DNA of 64,000 bases from an uncultured Roseovarius sp. (GTDB lineage Bacteria; Pseudomonadota; Alphaproteobacteria; Rhodobacterales; Rhodobacteraceae). A program made the position numbers and the translations under genes. Numbering within the stretch: position 1 is the stretch's first letter; every line of letters begins with the position of its first letter. Under the pieces are notes generated by a model, which saw nothing but the letters and a program-made list of their open reading frames with translations, did not search any database and was not told the DNA's origin. The stretch covers positions 1,178,001-1,242,000 of the forward strand of contig CANMOU010000001.1 of the NCBI GenBank assembly GCA_947499555.1. Direction: 5' to 3'. Positions 36,154 through 46,536 of this stretch are shown piece by piece.

Positions 36154-37127
36154 GCGACATCACCATGATCCGCGCCGCCGCGAAACGTCTCAAGGGCTAT
36201 GCGCGGCGCACGCCGCTTCTGTCCTCGCCTTTTCTGGATGAGATCGCGGGGCGGCGGATCTTTGTGAAGCCTGAATGCCTGCAGCACACCGGCAGTTTCA
36301 AGTATCGCGGCGGGCGCTCTGCGGTGTCGGCATTGGACGACGAGACACGTTCCAAAGGCGTACTGGCCTTTTCGTCCGGAAACCACGCGCAAGGCGTGGC
36401 ACTTGCTGCGCAGCAATTCGGCGTGCCTGCAGTCATCATCATGCCCAAAGATGCGCCCGCCATCAAAATCGACAACACCCGCGCGTTTGGCGCCGAAGTG
36501 GTGCTTTATGACCGTGCCGAGGGTGAAAGCCGTGAGGCATTGGGAGATGCCTTACAGTCCGAGCGCGGCCTCACGCTTATCCGGCCTTATGACGAACCGC
36601 AGGTCATCGCAGGACAAGGCACCTGCGGGCTGGAGATTGCCGAACAGGCCGCCGAGCTTGGCATCGAGGAGGCCGAAGTTCTCGTCTGCTGTGGTGGTGG
36701 AGGCTTCACCTCTGGCATCGCACTGGCCTGCGAGGCCGATGCGCCGGGCTTCAAGGTCCGTCCGGTGGAACCGGAAGGGTTCGACGACGTGAAACGCTCG
36801 CTACTTTCAGGCCATATCGAGACCAACAACCAGATGGCGGGTAATATCTGTGACGCCATCCTGACCCCTGCCCCCGGCCAGATCACATTCCCGATCCTCA
36901 AACGCCTCGCGGGCCCCGGCATCGCGGTGAGCGAAGAGGAATGCCTGCTGACCATGGCGCATGCGTTCGAGCGACTGAAACTCGTGGCCGAACCCGGCGG
37001 CGCCGCCGCGCTCGCCGCAGCGCTTTTTCACAAGTGTGAGATCGACGCCGAAACAGTGATCTGCACCATCTCGGGGGGAAATGTGGACGCGGCGATGTTT
37101 CAAAGGGCATTGGAGAAATTGGAGTAA
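36150..37127 (+). CDS. Threonine/serine dehydratase-like PLP enzyme
   Basis: A 325-residue fold-type II PLP enzyme. The PLP lysine is in TGSFKYRGGRSAV (about residue 52). SSGNHAQGVALAAQ binds substrate, CCGGGGFTSGIAL is the phosphate-binding glycine loop, and CTISGGNVD is at the C-terminus. It has no ACT domain, so it is a catabolic-type threonine dehydratase or a serine racemase/3-hydroxyaspartate dehydratase relative. It is the third gene of the hydrolase operon. Confidence 0.85.
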   Translation: MSDITMIRAAAKRLKGYARRTPLLSSPFLDEIAGRRIFVKPECLQHTGSFKYRGGRSAVSALDDETRSKGVLAFSSGNHAQGVALAAQQFGVPAVIIMPKDAPAIKIDNTRAFGAEVVLYDRAEGESREALGDALQSERGLTLIRPYDEPQVIAGQGTCGLEIAEQAAELGIEEAEVLVCCGGGGFTSGIALACEADAPGFKVRPVEPEGFDDVKRSLLSGHIETNNQMAGNICDAILTPAPGQITFPILKRLAGPGIAVSEEECLLTMAHAFERLKLVAEPGGAAALAAALFHKCEIDAETVICTISGGNVDAAMFQRALEKLE

Positions 37128-37132
37128 CGAGT

Positions 37133-38353
37133 ATGACCGAATTCACAATCGCCAGCTTCAACGTCAAAAACCTCATAGGTGCGGAACAGGAATATTACGA
37201 GTTTCAGACCTACTCGCCCGAGGAATATGCCTGGAAGAAAGACTGGCTTGCAGATCAGCTTCTGACACTCGACGCCGATATCGTCGGGTTTCAGGAGATT
37301 TTCGAAGAAGAGCCCTTGCAGGAGGTCATCGACGAAACCTCCCGCCGGGCGCATGCGCTTAACGACGCCAGCATCCCGGACAAATCCAAGCGCTATCACC
37401 GCAAGGCGATCTTTCGCAAACTGGCGGTGACGCCTTATGACGGCGCCGCCCTTGCCTTTGCGCCGAATGCAGCCGACGCTGGCGAGCCGGGACGGCGGCG
37501 ACCGGGCGTGGCGATCCTGTCGCGGCTTGGCTTTGACGGCCGGCCCGAGGTTTTACAGGACCTGGATACGCCTCTGCATATCCCTTTTGGCGCATTGCGC
37601 GGGATCAAGGGCGAACAAGATGCCGGGCACTACACGCTGCGCCGTCTGTCGCGCCCGATCCTCAAGGCGCGGATACCGGTGGGCGGCACCTCGGTTACGG
37701 TCTTTAATTGCCACCTCAAATCGAAGCTGGGTGAATTCCTGAGGCCCGACGGGGCCGAATTTGCCCCCGAAGAAGACCTGACGAACTATGATCCCGTCGG
37801 TCGTGCGCTGGGGTCGTTGCGCTCCGCGCTGCGGCGCATGGCCGAAGCCTGGGTCCTGCGCCGCGAGATCGTGGCCGAACTTAATGCAGGTCAGCCCGTC
37901 ATGGTGCTGGGCGATTTCAACGATGGCGAACATGCCGTTTCGACCGAAATCATCACCGGCGAGGCGCCTTTCAAGAACTACACATGGATGCTGCGCCACG
38001 ACGCAAAAGAGTATTCCGATCGCTATTCTGAAGAAGAAAGCGCGCAAATCACCGAAGACATAGAAGCCGTGCGCCTGCATTCGGCGGAAAAGCTGTTCGT
38101 GCGAAAATCGCTGCGAGACATGGTCTACACCTCGGCTTTCGGCGGGGTCTACGAGAGCATCGACCAGATCTTCATGTCCCGCCATTTCCACCCCGACAAC
38201 CCCGACCGCGTCGGCGAGATGGGATATTTCAGCGTCTTTAACGACCATCTCACAGACGGCTCGCACCCCGAAGCGCCTTACAACAAACTCGCCTCCGACC
38301 ACGGGCAGATCATGGCCCATCTGCGCATGCGCGGCGGAACGCGCAAAACCTGA
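37133..38353 (+). CDS. Endonuclease/exonuclease/phosphatase family protein
   Basis: A 406-residue EEP-fold protein without signal peptide. The conserved residues are FNVKNLIG (Asn), GFQEIFEEEP (catalytic Glu), FNCHLKSK (His), VLGDFNDGEHA (Asp-Asn) and ASDHGQIMAH (Asp-His). It is longer than typical members because of an insert around residues 210-300. It begins 6 bp after the dehydratase. The 123 bp that follow contain no gene I can see. Confidence 0.83.
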   Translation: MTEFTIASFNVKNLIGAEQEYYEFQTYSPEEYAWKKDWLADQLLTLDADIVGFQEIFEEEPLQEVIDETSRRAHALNDASIPDKSKRYHRKAIFRKLAVTPYDGAALAFAPNAADAGEPGRRRPGVAILSRLGFDGRPEVLQDLDTPLHIPFGALRGIKGEQDAGHYTLRRLSRPILKARIPVGGTSVTVFNCHLKSKLGEFLRPDGAEFAPEEDLTNYDPVGRALGSLRSALRRMAEAWVLRREIVAELNAGQPVMVLGDFNDGEHAVSTEIITGEAPFKNYTWMLRHDAKEYSDRYSEEESAQITEDIEAVRLHSAEKLFVRKSLRDMVYTSAFGGVYESIDQIFMSRHFHPDNPDRVGEMGYFSVFNDHLTDGSHPEAPYNKLASDHGQIMAHLRMRGGTRKT

Positions 38354-38476
38354 CTTTGGCATGCGCCTTTCTTGTGGTAGACTGCCCATACTTTTTTGAA
38401 GCTATTTAACTTAAGGGGCGGCGGCCCCGTTTGATGACGTGTTGATTTAAACGGTTCTCGGGCTGTCGGTTTTAAA

Positions 38477-38800
38477 ATGGAAGTTATTGAAACAAGACTG
38501 CTGGGTCTGGCAGTCGTCGCCGCAATTGGATACGCGGTGGCCACGATTGGCATGAAAATGGCATCCGGGCACTGGACGCTGGCGGCGCTGGCGCTCATTG
38601 TTTTAGGCTTTGTCGCCGCAACTCAGGTCGAGATTATCCTGATGCGGCATGTGTCGCTTGGCGCGCTTTATCTTATCATCATCGGTATCGAAACACTTGT
38701 CGTGCTGAGCTACGCTTTTGCAATTGGCGAAGGCCTGTCCGGTCGTGACGCGATGGGGGGTGCTTTTGTCCTTGCCGGGCTCGTGATGATTTCGCACTAG
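38477..38800 (+). CDS. SMR-like four-helix membrane protein
   Basis: A 107-residue protein with four hydrophobic helices that resembles the small multidrug resistance/EamA-half type of transporter (GYAVATIGMKMASG, then LGALYLIIIGIETLVVLSYAF and a final GAFVLAGLVMISH, in pieces). Like SMR proteins it would work as a dimer. The glutamate near residue 69 is in a helix, but not in the EmrE position. It is just upstream of pobA; a link is unproven. Confidence 0.6.
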   Translation: MEVIETRLLGLAVVAAIGYAVATIGMKMASGHWTLAALALIVLGFVAATQVEIILMRHVSLGALYLIIIGIETLVVLSYAFAIGEGLSGRDAMGGAFVLAGLVMISH

Positions 38801-38816
38801 CGACGCGGATTGCTAA

Positions 38817-40055
<1,239 letters not shown>

Positions 40056-40076
40056 CTTGTCCAAACGAGTCTCGAT

Positions 40077-40865
40077 ATGCCCTTTACCAAGGTCAATGAC
40101 ATCACCCTGCATTATCGCGAAGATGGGCCAGCCGATGGCCCGGCGCTCGTATTTTCCAATTCGCTTGGCACCGATCTGCGGCTTTGGGATCCTATCCTGC
40201 CGCATCTGCCCGAAGGCCTGCGCATTATACGCTATGACAAGCGCGGGCACGGCCGGTCCGACGCACCCCCGGCACCCTATTCCATGGGCGCGCTGGTGCA
40301 TGATGTCGAGACGCTTCTGGATCACCTTGCTATCCGCGACTGCGCCTTTGTGGGGCTTTCCATCGGTGGCATGATTGCGCAAGGTCTCGCGGTTAAGCGA
40401 CCTGATCTGATCCGCGCACTGGTCCTGTCCAACACCGCCGCCAAGATCGGCACGAAAGAGCTTTGGCAGACGCGCATGGATGCGGTGCGGGCGGGAGGCA
40501 TTTCCGCTATCGCCGATGCGGTGATGGAGCGCTGGTTTTCACGCGATTTTCTGAACAGCCCCGAACTCAACACGTGGCGCGGAATGCTGGAAAGCCAGTC
40601 TGACGAAGGGTATATCGGCTGCTGCGCGGCCATCGCTGGCACCGATTTCTACACCTCCACCAGCGGCTTGCGACGTCCTGTGCTGGGCATTGCCGGGTCC
40701 GAGGACGGCGCCACGCCCCCCGATCTGGTGCGAGAAACAATTGATCTGGTTCCCGGGGCCGAGTTTCAGCTCATGCGCCGCACCGGTCACTTGCCTTGCG
40801 TCGAACAGCCCGAAGCCTATGCCGCCCATCTGACCGATTTTCTGCAACGGCTGAAACATATCTGA
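40077..40865 (+). CDS. pcaD: 3-oxoadipate enol-lactonase
   Basis: A 262-residue alpha/beta hydrolase opening 3-oxoadipate enol-lactone in the protocatechuate branch of the beta-ketoadipate pathway. The nucleophile elbow is VGLSIGGMIAQGLA (Ser about residue 99), the oxyanion region is FSNSLGTDLRLWD, and the catalytic His is in RRTGHLPCVEQP. The placement 21 bp after pobA supports PcaD over a generic hydrolase. Other pca genes are not in this window. Confidence 0.88.
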   Translation: MPFTKVNDITLHYREDGPADGPALVFSNSLGTDLRLWDPILPHLPEGLRIIRYDKRGHGRSDAPPAPYSMGALVHDVETLLDHLAIRDCAFVGLSIGGMIAQGLAVKRPDLIRALVLSNTAAKIGTKELWQTRMDAVRAGGISAIADAVMERWFSRDFLNSPELNTWRGMLESQSDEGYIGCCAAIAGTDFYTSTSGLRRPVLGIAGSEDGATPPDLVRETIDLVPGAEFQLMRRTGHLPCVEQPEAYAAHLTDFLQRLKHI

Positions 40866-40938
40866 GGCCTTTGAGGACTTTACCGTTGGTTTCCTTCGGC
40901 TAAAGTCGCGAGGCGGCACCCCGCCCAGAAGAGCCAAC

Positions 40939-42159
40939 ATGCCCTCACGCCTGCCCGTTCTGTTTATCCTTATGACCGTCATGATCGATGCGATGGGCAT
41001 TGGCATCATCATTCCGGTCATGCCCGCGCTTATCATCGATATCGAGGGCGGAACCCTGGCCAATGCGGCAATCTGGGGTGGCATCCTGTCCTCCAGCTTC
41101 GCGGTGATGCAGTTCCTCTTTGGTCCTTTGGTTGGCAACCTGTCTGACCGGTACGGACGACGGCCCATACTTCTTGTGTCGCTCTTTGTGATGGCCGTGG
41201 ACTATGTCGTCATGGCCGTGACGCATAGTATCTGGGTCCTGCTGCTCGCCCGCGTCATTGGGGGTATCGCGGGGGCCACACAATCCACTGCCGCCGCCTT
41301 CATGGCCGACACCAACCCGCCGGACAAACGCGGTGCCGGGTTTGGCATGGTCAGCGCGGCTTTTGGATTGGGTTTCGTGCTTGGCCCTCTGATCGGTGGT
41401 CTTTTGGGTGATCTGGGCCCACGCGCGCCGTTCTACGCGGCGGCCTTCCTTGCCTTTGCCAACTTTCTCTTTGGTCTGATGATCCTGCCCGAGACAGTGA
41501 CAGACAAAACCCGGCGCGCCTTTGCGCTTGCCCGGGCCAATCCCTTTGGAGCCTTGAAACACGTCCGGACCCTGCCCGGACTGGGCCGTCTGCTCACGGT
41601 GCTTTTGCTCTATCAACTGGCCTTCAACGCCTATCCCGCGATCTGGGCTTATTTTACGCAAGCCCGGTTTGACTGGGACACCCGCATGATCGGCATATCC
41701 CTTGCCGTCTTCGGCATCTCAATGGCGCTTGTGCAGGGTGGGCTCATTCGCGTGGCGATCAAGCGATTGGGCGAAGTGGGCACCGTGATGGCAGGCTTTG
41801 GTTTTGCGATCATTTCCTTTGCCATTCTTGCCTTTCTGACCAACGGCTGGGCGGCACTTGCACTGACCCCCGTTTCGGCCATGGCCGCCATGTCGGTTCC
41901 GGCATTGCAAGCCATCCTTTCCCGCCAGACACCGGAAGATGCCCAGGGCGAGCTGCAGGGTATTTTCACCTCGGTGGGCGCGTTGGCCATGATTCTTTCG
42001 CCCCTTCTGATGACATGGGTCTTCGCCGCCTTCACGGCACCCAACGCGCCGGTCTTTCTGCCCGGCGCGCCCTTCTTGGCCTCCTTACTTCTCGCGCTCG
42101 CCGGTCTTCTGCTTTTCGTGTCGCACCGCGCCAGACAACAAGACGATTGCGTCACCTAA
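40939..42159 (+). CDS. MFS transporter, TetA-like drug efflux type
   Basis: A 406-residue major facilitator with 12 hydrophobic helices. The N-half has the MFS motif A form GNLSDRYGRRPILLVSL between helices 2 and 3 and the antiporter motif C-like GFVLGPLIGGLLGDLG in helix 5, both typical of TetA-type proton antiporters. There is no TetR-type regulator beside it, so its substrate need not be tetracycline; export of an aromatic compound is possible given the pob/pca neighbours. Confidence 0.87.
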   Translation: MPSRLPVLFILMTVMIDAMGIGIIIPVMPALIIDIEGGTLANAAIWGGILSSSFAVMQFLFGPLVGNLSDRYGRRPILLVSLFVMAVDYVVMAVTHSIWVLLLARVIGGIAGATQSTAAAFMADTNPPDKRGAGFGMVSAAFGLGFVLGPLIGGLLGDLGPRAPFYAAAFLAFANFLFGLMILPETVTDKTRRAFALARANPFGALKHVRTLPGLGRLLTVLLLYQLAFNAYPAIWAYFTQARFDWDTRMIGISLAVFGISMALVQGGLIRVAIKRLGEVGTVMAGFGFAIISFAILAFLTNGWAALALTPVSAMAAMSVPALQAILSRQTPEDAQGELQGIFTSVGALAMILSPLLMTWVFAAFTAPNAPVFLPGAPFLASLLLALAGLLLFVSHRARQQDDCVT

Positions 42160-42228
42160 GGTCGGTTTCAGCCTTGAAACCACGCATAAATCCCGCGCAG
42201 GGTAACGAAAACACGATCGAGAGGTATC

Positions 42229-43314
42229 ATGACCACCATCAAAGCTGCCGTGTGCCATGAATTCGGCAAACCCCTGATTGTCGAGGATGTCGCGCTGCGA
42301 GGGCCGGAAGCTGGCGAGATCGAAGTGAGGCTGGATGCCGTCGCCATCTGCCATTCGGACATCTCTTATGCTGAAGGCGCGTGGGGCGGTTCGTTGCCTG
42401 CGGTCTATGGCCATGAGGCCGCCGGGCGGATCACCGCTTTGGGTCAGGGGATCACCGGCCTGGTCATAGGCGATCCGGTGGTCGTGACACTCATCCGTGC
42501 CTGTGGACAATGCCCAAGCTGCGGCGCTGGCAAGCCGACGATTTGCGAGACACCCTATGATGGCGATCATGGTCCGTTGAAGACAAAGGACGGCGGCAAG
42601 CTGCATCAGGCGATGGCCTGTGGCGCTTTTGCTGAACGCGTCGTCGTGCATCACAGCCAGGTTGTGAAACTTCCTGAAGGCATTGCGATGGACGCGGCCA
42701 GCCTGCTGGCCTGTGGCGTTGTCACCGGTGTGGGTGCGGTGGTGAACGCCGCCAGTTTGCGCGCGGGACAGGACGTAGTTGTGATCGGCGCAGGCGGCGT
42801 GGGCCTAAACGCCATTCAGGGCGCGCGGATCGCAGGCGCCAGGCGCATCGTGGCCGTCGACATGTCCGAGGACAAGCTGAACGACGCCCGCGCCTTTGGT
42901 GCCACCGATGGCGTTCTGGCAACCGCAGAAAACCCCTGGCGCGAAGCAAAGAAACGGATGGGCCGGGGCGCCGATGCGGTGCTTGTCACGGTGGGCGTTC
43001 CCCGCGCCTATGACGAGGCACCTCGCTACCTCGCCTACGGCGGCAAAGTTCTGATGGTCGGCATGCCCGCCACCGGGGCCACCTCGACTTATGAGCCCGC
43101 CAATTTCGCCGCTGTGGGCCAGTCTCTTGTCGGCACCAAAATGGGCGATGTGGTGATCAAGCGCGATATCCCGTGGATGGTCGACATGTACCAACAGGGC
43201 CGGTTGCAGCTTGATGAGCTGATCTCGAACCGCTGGTCATTGGACCAGATCAACGACGCAATTGCAGACACCAAATCCGGCAACGCCCGGCGCAACGTGA
43301 TCATGCTGCGCTGA
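42229..43314 (+). CDS. Zinc-dependent alcohol dehydrogenase
   Basis: A 361-residue class III-like alcohol dehydrogenase. Catalytic zinc ligands are ICHSDISY (Cys, His region) and YGHEAAGRI, and a structural-zinc lobe is partly present (ACGQCPSCGAGKPTICE). The Rossmann motif GAGGVGLNAIQGARIAGA follows. It belongs with glutathione-independent or S-(hydroxymethyl) type dehydrogenases. A GAGAGG ribosome site precedes ATG 42229. It lies upstream of the enolase-superfamily gene and may act in the same route. Confidence 0.87.
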   Translation: MTTIKAAVCHEFGKPLIVEDVALRGPEAGEIEVRLDAVAICHSDISYAEGAWGGSLPAVYGHEAAGRITALGQGITGLVIGDPVVVTLIRACGQCPSCGAGKPTICETPYDGDHGPLKTKDGGKLHQAMACGAFAERVVVHHSQVVKLPEGIAMDAASLLACGVVTGVGAVVNAASLRAGQDVVVIGAGGVGLNAIQGARIAGARRIVAVDMSEDKLNDARAFGATDGVLATAENPWREAKKRMGRGADAVLVTVGVPRAYDEAPRYLAYGGKVLMVGMPATGATSTYEPANFAAVGQSLVGTKMGDVVIKRDIPWMVDMYQQGRLQLDELISNRWSLDQINDAIADTKSGNARRNVIMLR

Positions 43315-43329
43315 GCCGTCGCTGGGGTC

Positions 43330-43372
43330 CGTTTTCTGGCAAGAAAACGCCCCGGAAAACTGGAATTTTCCG
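43330..43372 (+). promoter_or_regulatory. Tandem hairpins in the enolase-superfamily gene leader
   Basis: Two adjacent perfect stem-loops, CGTTTTCT / AGAAAACG (43330-43349) and CGGAAAA / TTTTCCG (43353-43372), lie between the alcohol dehydrogenase stop and the next start. The ribosome site AAGGAG follows at about 43380. They may terminate the upstream transcript or attenuate the downstream one. No known riboswitch is recognised. Confidence 0.45.
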
Positions 43373-43392
43373 CTCGCTTCAAGGAGCAGAGT

Positions 43393-44625
43393 ATGAAGCT
43401 CAAGGACCTCGACATCATCGTCACCGCACCGCCACCCCCGGGCTGGGGAGGGCGGTATTGGATTCTGGTGAAGCTCACGACGGACAATGGCATCACCGGA
43501 TGGGGCGAGTGCTATGCAAGCTCCGTTGGCCCAGAGGCCATGCGCGGGGTGATCGAGGATGTCTTCGAGCGCCACATGGCCGGGGAAAGCCCCGAGAACA
43601 TCGAACTCCTGTTCCGCCGCGTCTATTCTTCGGGTTTCACGCAGCGGCCCGACCTGACCGTGATGGGAGCCTTCTCTGGCCTTGAAATCGCCTGCTGGGA
43701 TATTCTTGGCAAAGCGCGAGAGCGGCCTGTCTGGGCGCTTTTGGGTGGGCGCATGAACGACCGCCTGCGCGCCTATACCTACCTCTACCCCCTGCCCGAT
43801 CACGATGCAGGCGCCTTCTGGACGTCACCCGAGATGGCCGCAGAGGCCGCGCTGGATTGCGTGGCACGCGGCTACACGGCGGTCAAGTTCGACCCTGCAG
43901 GCCCCTACACGATGCGGGGCGGACATATGCCGGCCATGTCCGACATTTCCAAGTCCGCTGCCTTCTGCAGAGCGATCCGCGAGGCGGTTGGTGACAAGGC
44001 TGACCTGCTCTTTGGCACCCATGGTCAGTTCACCACCGGTGGGGCTATCCGGCTGGCCAAAGCGCTGGAACCCTACAGCCCCTTGTGGTTCGAAGAACCC
44101 ATCCCGCCCGACAACGTGGGCGAAATGGCCAAGGTGGCGCGCGCCACGTCCATTCCGGTGGCCACCGGTGAGCGGCTGACCACCAAGGCCGAGTTCGCCC
44201 CTGTCTTGCGACAAGGCGCGGCGACAATCCTGCAACCGGCTTTAGGCCGTGCTGGCGGCATCTGGGAGATGAAGAAGGTGGCCGCCATGGCCGAGGTCTA
44301 CAACGCGCAGATGGCCCCGCATCTTTATGCCGGGTCGGTTGAATGGGCGGCCAATGTGCATCTTGCGACGTCCATTCCAAATCTGCTGATGTGCGAAACC
44401 ATTGAGACACCGTTCCACGACGCGCTGATCAAAGGCGGCATCAAGGTTGAGGACGGGTTCATCATTCCGCCTGAAACACCGGGACTTGGCATTGAAGTGG
44501 ATGAGGCGCTGGCCCGAGCCAATCCATTTGATGGCCTTGGCCTGCATCTGGAAATGCAGGACGCGCCCTGTGACTATGTGGACGGCAACAGTTTTGCAGG
44601 CGGCGCGCCGGTGAAGGAGGGGTAG
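43393..44625 (+). CDS. Enolase-superfamily sugar-acid dehydratase-like protein
   Basis: A 410-residue mandelate racemase/muconate lactonizing enzyme relative closest in layout to galactonate-type dehydratases. The capping domain is N-terminal. The barrel has YTAVKFDPAGP, FGTHGQFTTG, WFEEPIPPDN (Glu), ATGERLTTKAEF (Glu) and the acid/base His in MAPHLYAGS. The position of the first metal aspartate (as in DFHGR of galactonate dehydratase) appears to be Gly here. It may dehydrate a sugar acid; the ligand change makes this uncertain. Confidence 0.78.
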   Translation: MKLKDLDIIVTAPPPPGWGGRYWILVKLTTDNGITGWGECYASSVGPEAMRGVIEDVFERHMAGESPENIELLFRRVYSSGFTQRPDLTVMGAFSGLEIACWDILGKARERPVWALLGGRMNDRLRAYTYLYPLPDHDAGAFWTSPEMAAEAALDCVARGYTAVKFDPAGPYTMRGGHMPAMSDISKSAAFCRAIREAVGDKADLLFGTHGQFTTGGAIRLAKALEPYSPLWFEEPIPPDNVGEMAKVARATSIPVATGERLTTKAEFAPVLRQGAATILQPALGRAGGIWEMKKVAAMAEVYNAQMAPHLYAGSVEWAANVHLATSIPNLLMCETIETPFHDALIKGGIKVEDGFIIPPETPGLGIEVDEALARANPFDGLGLHLEMQDAPCDYVDGNSFAGGAPVKEG

Positions 44626-44792
44626 CCGCACGATCGCCAGACCGCGGGATGGCGATCTGTCACTTGTTCTGCGCACTTTATGCGCGCCAAGTCTGCAAAT
44701 CCGTTGATGGGCACACTTACGTCAACAGATCGTCAGCCCGCTGGGGCGGACTGGCGATCGCGCGGCGGCGCTTCGCGCCTCTATTCCGCGCG
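44624..44792. repeat. Dispersed palindromic element, copy B (about 169 bp)
   Basis: Matches copy A at 32198-32365 in length, order and key blocks: AGCCGCACGATCGCCAGACC at the left, GACTGGCGATCGCGCGG at the right and the tail ATTCCGCGCG. The middle is more diverged (for example GGATG-CGA-CTGTC and CAGCCCG shared). It begins in the stop codon of the enolase-superfamily gene and ends just before the AEC gene stop. No coding potential is supported. Confidence 0.75.
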
Positions 44793-44802
44793 GTCATACA
44801 CC

Positions 44803-45732
44803 CTACGGCAACACCCCCAGCCACACCCAGGCCGTCAAAATGGTCAGCGCAGTGCCCACCAGCACAGCGGTTGCCGCCACGCGCATGGTCCGGCCGTACA
44901 TGCTGGCAAAGATGTAGGCGTTCACACCCGGCGCCATGGCCGCCGTCAAAACGGCAGAGCGCGTTGCCTCCACAGGCAGCGACACGGCCAGCCCAAGCCC
45001 TCTTGTGATCAGCGGGTGGATGATAAGCGAGACCAGGCATATATAGATCACCAGCCGCATGTCGCCCTCGGGCCGGTAGCTCGCCAGCACACCGCCCAAG
45101 CCAAAGAGCGCTGCTGGCAAGGCGGCGCCTGACATCAGATCAAGCCCGTCCTTCATCACCTGCGGCAAGGCAATGCCGCTCAGATTGACCAAAAGCCCCA
45201 GAACGATCCCAACAATCAACGCATTGGAAAACATCGCCTTCAGCACCCGACCCAAGAGCGCCGGACCCGCCTGCCCCTTGGCGCGCACCACTTCCATCAC
45301 GGTAATGCCCACACCGTAGCAAAACGGCGAATGCAGCGCGATGATGGCAAAGTTGGCCTCTAACGCATCCGGCCCATAGGCCCGCTCTGTCAATGGCAAC
45401 CCAAGCAGAACCGAATTGGAGAACAAACAGCAAAAGCCAATGACAACAGCGTCTTCCAAGGGTCTCTTAAAAACAATCAACGCACCCAGCAGGCCAAGAA
45501 CAAACCCGCTCAGGGCTCCTGCGTAGAAGCTGAACATCAGCCGCCAATCAAAGCTGGCACTCAGATCAAGGCCGGCAATGGCCGAAAAAAGCAGACAGGG
45601 AATGGCGAAATTCTGGGTGAATTTCATCAACCCATTGACGCCAGCATCGGAGAACCAGTTGCGCCAGACCGCGACATATCCAAAGCCGATCACCAGAAAG
45701 ACCGGCAGGATCACGTCCAATAGCGCCTGCAT
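44803..45732 (-). CDS. AEC-family transporter
   Basis: A 309-residue membrane protein with about ten helices, in the auxin efflux carrier/MdcF family of secondary transporters for small organic anions. The N-terminus LLDVILPVFLVIGFGYVAV and the conserved NFAIPCLLFSAIA and MAPGVNAYIFASMYG segments support the family. It is the last gene of the leftward block starting at the SPOR protein and begins 6 bp after the PhnP-like gene. Substrate unknown. Confidence 0.86.
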   Translation of the reverse strand: MQALLDVILPVFLVIGFGYVAVWRNWFSDAGVNGLMKFTQNFAIPCLLFSAIAGLDLSASFDWRLMFSFYAGALSGFVLGLLGALIVFKRPLEDAVVIGFCCLFSNSVLLGLPLTERAYGPDALEANFAIIALHSPFCYGVGITVMEVVRAKGQAGPALLGRVLKAMFSNALIVGIVLGLLVNLSGIALPQVMKDGLDLMSGAALPAALFGLGGVLASYRPEGDMRLVIYICLVSLIIHPLITRGLGLAVSLPVEATRSAVLTAAMAPGVNAYIFASMYGRTMRVAATAVLVGTALTILTAWVWLGVLP

Positions 45733-45738
45733 CTACGG

Positions 45739-46536
45739 CTAGTCCTTGTACGTGATCACCATGCCGTCAAAGGCCGGGGTGATATGGTCGGGGGTCTCGT
45801 CCACAAGGGTCTGATAATCCATGTCGATATGCATATTTGTCAGGATTGCCCGACGCGGTGCGGCTTTCTCGATCCAGGCCAGCGAGTTTTCCAGATGAGA
45901 ATGCGTTGGATGCGGTGTGCGGCGCAGCGCGTCAAGAATCCAGCAATCGAGGTTTTCCAGCATGGGCCAAACTGCTTCGGGAATGTCCGCCACATCCGGC
46001 AGGTAAACCAGATCGCCAATGCGAAAACCAAGAGCGTCCATGGATCCGTGGTTGACCTCAAACGGCCTGAGCGTGATTGCCCCGCCCGCGCCGTCAATCA
46101 CCACGTCGCCATCAATCGTGTGCATGTTCAGGATCGGCGGATAAGGAGAGCCCTCGGGCTGAACAAACGCGTAACCAAAGCGGGACAAAAGCGCGTTCTG
46201 GGTGTCGCCATCGGCCCAGACCGGCAAGCGCTGGCGCATGTTGAACACGATCATCCGCAGATCATCAAGCCCATGCACATGATCGGCGTGGCTATGGGTA
46301 TAGACAACCGCATCCAGCGCCCCAACGCCCGCATCCAGAAGCTGCGCGCGCAAATCAGGTGACGTGTCAATCAGAACCCGCGTCGTGCCCTCTTCACCTT
46401 CGCGTTCGATCAGCAACGAACACCGCTTGCGGTGATTGCGCGGGTTCTGCGGGTCGCAATCGCCCCAGTTGCCGCCCAGCCGGGGCACCCCTCCGGAAGA
46501 GCCGCAGCCCAGAATGGTAAATCGTGTCTCTCCCAT
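45739..46536 (-). CDS. MBL-fold hydrolase, PhnP-like
   Basis: A 265-residue metallo-beta-lactamase fold protein of the PhnP/YtvA-like phosphodiesterase group. Metal motifs are YTHSHADHVHGLDDL (HxHxDH), EVNHG and YLPDVADIP, plus THSHLEN and a final NMHIDMD. The N-terminal GCGSSGGVPRLGGNWG is characteristic. PhnP cleaves cyclic ribose phosphates, but no phn genes are near. ATG 46536 overlaps the tatD stop, so the two are coupled. Confidence 0.86.
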   Translation of the reverse strand: MGETRFTILGCGSSGGVPRLGGNWGDCDPQNPRNHRKRCSLLIEREGEEGTTRVLIDTSPDLRAQLLDAGVGALDAVVYTHSHADHVHGLDDLRMIVFNMRQRLPVWADGDTQNALLSRFGYAFVQPEGSPYPPILNMHTIDGDVVIDGAGGAITLRPFEVNHGSMDALGFRIGDLVYLPDVADIPEAVWPMLENLDCWILDALRRTPHPTHSHLENSLAWIEKAAPRRAILTNMHIDMDYQTLVDETPDHITPAFDGMVITYKD

